8,623 bases of DNA from REEB95 sp035632055 (GTDB lineage Bacteria; Pseudomonadota; Alphaproteobacteria; ATCC43930; CGMCC-115725), in the NCBI GenBank assembly GCA_035632055.1, contig DASQHO010000095.1, positions 1 through 8,623 of the forward strand, written 5' to 3'. Both the position numbers and the translations under genes were made by a program. The notes beneath the pieces were generated by a model that was given only the letters and a program-made list of their open reading frames with translations, was not told the DNA's origin and did not search any database. Positions within the stretch are counted from its first letter, which is position 1, and every line of letters begins with the position of its first letter. Of the stretch, positions 5,983-8,623 are shown piece by piece.

Positions 5983-6027
5983 ACGCCTGCGGCTGAACGC
6001 CCCTGGCGGCATGCGTTGGGGATCGCA

Positions 6028-6033
6028 TAGACT
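6028..6033 (+). promoter_or_regulatory. possible -10 element of the SCO1/SenC gene
   Basis: TAGACT matches TATAAT at four of six positions and ends 8 bases before the A of the chosen ATG (6041), the same spacing as at cobS and cobA. No Shine-Dalgarno site lies between. A -35 box is not evident. Confidence 0.25.
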
Positions 6034-6040
6034 CGTTCGC

Positions 6041-6628
6041 ATGTCAGCCACCCATCGCGGTCTGCTCGTCTTTCTCGTCGTGCTGGCGGTGCTCGTTGCC
6101 GGCTTCGGATACGAGAATGGCTGGTACGGCCATGCCGCGCCTGAGGCGGCGCCGCTGGGCGGTCCGTTCTCGCTCACCGACCAGAATGGCGCGACGCGCA
6201 CTGACGCTGATTTCCGCGGCAAGCTGATGCTGATCTATTTCGGCTACACCTATTGCCCAGACACGTGTCCGGCGACTCTCGCCGCCATGTCGCAGGCGCT
6301 CGACCGGCTCGGCACGGCCGGCGCTGCGGTTCAGCCGATCTTCATCACCGTCGATCCGGCGCGTGACACGCCGCAACAGCTCAAACTCTATGCCGCCAAT
6401 TTTAGTCCGCGGCTGACTGCGCTCACCGGCACGCCGGCGCAGCTCGATACTGTCGAGCACGAGTTTCGCGTTTTCGCCAGCAAGTCGCCGGGCGGCCCGG
6501 TTGACGACTATCTGCTGGACCATTCGTCGTTCATCTATTTGATGGGCCGCGACGGTAAGCTGGTGAAGCTTATTCCGCCCGGCGAGAAGCCGGCCGACAT
6601 GGCCGACGACATTCGTAAATATCTCTAG
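6041..6628 (+). CDS. senC: SCO1/SenC/PrrC-family copper chaperone / thioredoxin-fold protein
   Basis: SCO proteins are membrane-anchored, periplasm-facing thioredoxin-fold proteins that deliver copper to the CuA centre of cytochrome c oxidase or act in thiol redox signalling. The 195-residue product has an N-terminal anchor at about residues 7-24, then the SCO domain. The copper/redox motif is YFGYTYCPDTCP with Cys72 and Cys76; FITVDPARDTPQ lies at 101-112, and the third copper ligand His161 is in DYLLDHSSFIYL. All metal-binding residues are present. The ATG at 6041 gives a normal anchor. ATG 6011 and GTG 5978 are in frame but lack Shine-Dalgarno sites and would add a basic leader. It is followed after 5 bases by the metallohydrolase gene, so the two are probably co-transcribed. 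In Rhodobacter, senC lies beside regA/regB; here a regB-like gene is in the window but 5 kb away on the other strand. The name senC is by family, not proven orthology. Confidence 0.93.
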   Translation: MSATHRGLLVFLVVLAVLVAGFGYENGWYGHAAPEAAPLGGPFSLTDQNGATRTDADFRGKLMLIYFGYTYCPDTCPATLAAMSQALDRLGTAGAAVQPIFITVDPARDTPQQLKLYAANFSPRLTALTGTPAQLDTVEHEFRVFASKSPGGPVDDYLLDHSSFIYLMGRDGKLVKLIPPGEKPADMADDIRKYL

Positions 6629-6633
6629 CCGGC

Positions 6634-7338
6634 ATGCGGGCGCTCCCCGACCGCATCGCGCTGTCGAGCGGCGACCGGCCGCTCAAGATCGTGCGGCGGC
6701 AGACCGCGCGACGGTTCATCCTGCGTCTCGACGACGAGGACGACGCCGTGATCCTGACGCTGCCGCGCTATGCCTCGTTCGCCGCCGCACTGCGCTTCCT
6801 CGCGGACAATCGCGGTTGGATCGAACGGCGCCTGGACGAACTGCCACCCCGCGTCGCGTTCGCCGACGGCGTCGAAATCCCGATCCTGGGCGTGCCGCAC
6901 GTCATCCGTCACCGTGCGCAGAGCCGCGGCCACGGCGCCGTTTGGCTCGAGCCGGGTGCGCTGTGCGTTAGCGGCGACGGCCGCCATTTGTCGCGGCGCA
7001 TCACCGATTTCCTGCGCGAGCAGGCGCGACGCGAGCTCGGCGTGCGCGCCCACGCCATGGCGGCGTCGATCGGCCGCCGCGTACTGCGCATTTCGGTGCG
7101 CAACACCCGGACGCGTTGGGGCAGTTGCGCGCACGACGGCGCACTGTGCTTTTCCTGGCGGCTGATCTTCGCGCCAGCGGCGGTCGTCGATTACGTCGTC
7201 GCGCACGAGATTGCGCACTTGAAGCACATGAACCATGGCGCGCGGTTCTGGCGTGCGGTCGAGGATCTCGCACCCGGATCGGGCGCGCCGCGTCTATGGC
7301 TGCGTCGGAACCGCGCGCGGCTGTTGCGTTTCGGCTAG
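6634..7338 (+). CDS. YgjP-like M48/DUF45 zinc metallohydrolase
   Basis: Predicted cytoplasmic zinc-dependent hydrolase of the YgjP/DUF45 family; the physiological substrate of this family is not established. The 234 residues match the usual length. An N-terminal beta-rich part (about 15-115) carries the typical IVRRQTARRFILRLD start and LPRYAS at 43-48. The C-terminal catalytic part has RTRWGSC (159-165) and the zinc site HEIAHLKHMNHGARFW (191-206): His191, Glu192 and His195 form HExxH, and His201 is the likely third ligand. All are intact. No signal peptide is visible. The ATG is 5 bases after the SCO1 stop with no Shine-Dalgarno site, which suggests translational coupling. The 3' end overlaps the convergent permease gene by 45 bases; the last residues RNRARLLRFG are therefore antisense to the permease tail. 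Confidence 0.92.
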   Translation: MRALPDRIALSSGDRPLKIVRRQTARRFILRLDDEDDAVILTLPRYASFAAALRFLADNRGWIERRLDELPPRVAFADGVEIPILGVPHVIRHRAQSRGHGAVWLEPGALCVSGDGRHLSRRITDFLREQARRELGVRAHAMAASIGRRVLRISVRNTRTRWGSCAHDGALCFSWRLIFAPAAVVDYVVAHEIAHLKHMNHGARFWRAVEDLAPGSGAPRLWLRRNRARLLRFG

Positions 7339-8565
7339 CCGCATCAGATAGATCAGCAGCAGCAGCGACGGCACGCACGCGGCCGTCGCCAGCAGGAAGA
7401 ACGGCTGCCAGCCAAGACGGTCGGCGAGGAAGCCGCCCGCGGCCGCCAGCACGGTGCGGCCGGTTGCCGCCAGCGCCGACAGCAGCGCGTATTGCGTGGC
7501 GGTGAAGGCTGGATGGCAGAGGCGCGACAGATAAGCGACGAAGGCCGCCGACGCCATGCCGCCGGTGATGTTCTCGGTGGCGATCGTGAGCGCGAGCATC
7601 GTCGGATCGGGCCCGGCCCAAAGCTGGACGATGTACATCAGGTTCGACACCGCCTGGAACGCGCCGCAGATCAGCAACGCCGGCATCGGGCCGAACCGAT
7701 AGACCGCCGCGCCGCCCAGAAACACGCCGGCGATACTGGCGGCAGTGCCGAAGATTTTCCCGACGTTGGCGATCTCGACCAAGCTGAAGCCGAGCGCGAC
7801 ATAGAACGGACTCGACATGATGCCGGCGAGCGCGTCGCCGAACTTGTAGAGCACGACAAAGATCAGAATGAGCAGCCACGCGCGCCGGCTGGCGAATTCG
7901 GCGAACGGCGCAACCACGGCCTGCGTGAGCCAGGATCCGCGCACCGGCGGCGCGACCAGGCGCGGCTCGCGCGTCATCAACACGGTGATGACGCCAACCA
8001 GCATCAACGCGGCCATGCCGACGTAGGACCAGAACCAGCCGAAATAGGCCGCGAGGTAGAGCGCGCCGGCGCCTGAGGCAATCATGCCGAAGCGGTAACC
8101 AACCTGGGTCACGGCGGCGCCGGCGCCTTGCTCACGCTCTTCGAGGAGCTCGACGCGGTAGGCATCGATGACGATGTCCTGGCTTGCCGACAGGAAGGCG
8201 ACAATCGCGGCGATGAGCGCGACCGGCCATGGATCGGCCACCGGATTGCGTCCCGCCATCACAAGGAGGGCGCCCGCCAGCGCCGCTTGGATCGTCACCG
8301 CCCAGCCGCGCCGCCGACCGAGGCGTCCGACCAGCGGCAAGCGCACGCGGTCCATCGCCGGTGCCCACAGGAACTTGAGGTTGTAGGCGAGGCCGACCTC
8401 GGCAAAGAGGCCTATTGCCGTGAGCGATATACCCGCCGTCTTCAGCCAGATCGCCAGGGTCGAAGCGGTCAGCGCCAGCGGCAGGCCGCTTGAGAAGCCC
8501 ATGAGCAGGATCGCCAGCATGCGGCGATCGCCATAGACCCGCAGGGAGGCAAGCCAAGATCTCAC
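7294..8565 (-). CDS. ampG: AmpG-like MFS permease
   Basis: Inner-membrane major-facilitator permease resembling AmpG, which imports GlcNAc-anhydro-MurNAc muropeptides for cell-wall recycling and, in some species, ampC induction. The 423-residue product has about twelve hydrophobic segments. AmpG-type blocks are RRMLAILLMGFSSGLPLAL (14-32), YNLKFLWAPAMDR (61-73), GRRRGW (83-88), FLSASQDIVIDAYR (124-137) and GAGAAVTQVGYRFGM (147-161). The SASQDIxxDAxR and GAGAAxxxxGYRxGM blocks are especially close to E. coli AmpG. Substrate assignment is by family; no beta-lactamase, AmpD or AmpR gene is in view. The start is the GTG at 8565, with GGAAGG 4 bases upstream; the frame continues to the window end without a better start. 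The start overlaps the stop of the preceding minus-strand gene (GTGA), so the two are probably coupled. Its 3' end overlaps the metallohydrolase gene tail to tail. Confidence 0.88.
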   Translation of the reverse strand: MRSWLASLRVYGDRRMLAILLMGFSSGLPLALTASTLAIWLKTAGISLTAIGLFAEVGLAYNLKFLWAPAMDRVRLPLVGRLGRRRGWAVTIQAALAGALLVMAGRNPVADPWPVALIAAIVAFLSASQDIVIDAYRVELLEEREQGAGAAVTQVGYRFGMIASGAGALYLAAYFGWFWSYVGMAALMLVGVITVLMTREPRLVAPPVRGSWLTQAVVAPFAEFASRRAWLLILIFVVLYKFGDALAGIMSSPFYVALGFSLVEIANVGKIFGTAASIAGVFLGGAAVYRFGPMPALLICGAFQAVSNLMYIVQLWAGPDPTMLALTIATENITGGMASAAFVAYLSRLCHPAFTATQYALLSALAATGRTVLAAAGGFLADRLGWQPFFLLATAACVPSLLLLIYLMRLAETQQPRAVPTQP

Positions 8566-8623
8566 AGAGCCTTCCCGCGCGCGGCCCAGGCGATCGCATC
8601 GGCAAGCCGGTCTTGCCCCCAAA
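8562..8623 (-). CDS. C-terminal end of a probable 2-hydroxychromene-2-carboxylate isomerase / DsbA-family protein (partial)
   Basis: Only the last 19 codons and the stop are inside the window: WGQDRLADAIAWAARGKAL. The WGQDRL string is the typical C-terminal motif of HCCA isomerases and related kappa-class GST/DsbA-fold proteins, where it usually follows a phenylalanine after the cis-Pro region; the two remaining edge bases (TT) fit a Phe codon. The TGA stop (8564-8562) overlaps the GTG start of the AmpG-like gene, a GTGA junction that supports a real, coupled upstream gene. With so little sequence the family call is tentative. Confidence 0.55.
   Translation of the reverse strand, partial: WGQDRLADAIAWAARGKAL

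Noticed and set aside
5978..6040. Longer SCO1 start (GTG 5978 or ATG 6011)
   Set aside because: No Shine-Dalgarno site and no family sequence before MSATHRG; the GTG abuts the cobA stop but lies in the hairpin arm.
7492..8076. 194-codon plus-strand frame, and others at 8128-8493 and 1019-1795
   Set aside because: They are shadows of the AmpG-like and CobS genes, with His/Arg/Gln-rich composition and no recognisable motif.
1..8623. Search for tRNA, rRNA, CRISPR, IS ends, riboswitches and direct repeats
   Set aside because: Coding density is high, gaps between genes are all about 110 bases or less, and no repeat arrays, terminal inverted repeats or RNA-gene signatures were recognised by eye.

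Overview
The window is GC-rich, densely coding DNA with strongly GC-biased third codon positions. It reads as an ordinary alphaproteobacterial chromosome. The support is a RegB/ActS/PrrB-type redox sensor kinase, aerobic-type cobalamin genes (a CobS homologue, a CobN-like fragment, a CobA-type SUMT), an SCO1/SenC copper protein and an AmpG-like permease. I see no rRNA, tRNA, CRISPR array, insertion sequence or phage gene. A more precise taxonomic call is not possible from this sequence alone.

Layout, left to right. (1) Positions 1-1011, minus strand: the N-terminal 337 residues of a RegB-family kinase, cut by the window edge. A good sigma70-like promoter places its start codon at the predicted transcription start. 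(2) Divergent from it, 1094-1888 plus: a CobS homologue with changed active-site acidic residues. (3) 1907-2164 minus: an 85-residue protein of unknown role, ending tail to tail with cobS. (4) 2242-2841 plus: a roughly 200-residue protein that resembles an internal piece of cobaltochelatase subunit CobN. It overlaps by an ATGA junction the start of a 546-residue ArnT/PMT-like membrane glycosyltransferase (2838-4478). (5) 4486-5100 minus: an exported ankyrin-repeat protein. (6) 5210-5977 plus cobA, then 6041-6628 an SCO1/SenC protein, then 6634-7338 a YgjP-like M48 metallohydrolase; the last two are 5 bases apart. (7) 7294-8565 minus: an AmpG-like MFS permease overlapping the hydrolase tail to tail by 45 bases. 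It is preceded through a GTGA junction by the last 19 codons of a probable HCCA-isomerase/DsbA-like protein that runs off the right edge.

Themes. Three genes touch corrinoid chemistry (cobA near the pathway entrance, the CobN-like piece at cobalt insertion, cobS at the last step), but they are separated by unrelated genes. Two of the three are non-canonical, so this is not a standard cob operon. RegB and SenC are partners in redox and respiratory regulation in Rhodobacter but lie about 5 kb apart here. The most novel element is the stand-alone mini-CobN coupled to the glycosyltransferase. A second theme is start architecture: several genes lack a Shine-Dalgarno sequence but carry a TA-rich hexamer 7-8 bases before the start codon, which suggests leaderless transcripts, while other genes in the window have good Shine-Dalgarno sites.
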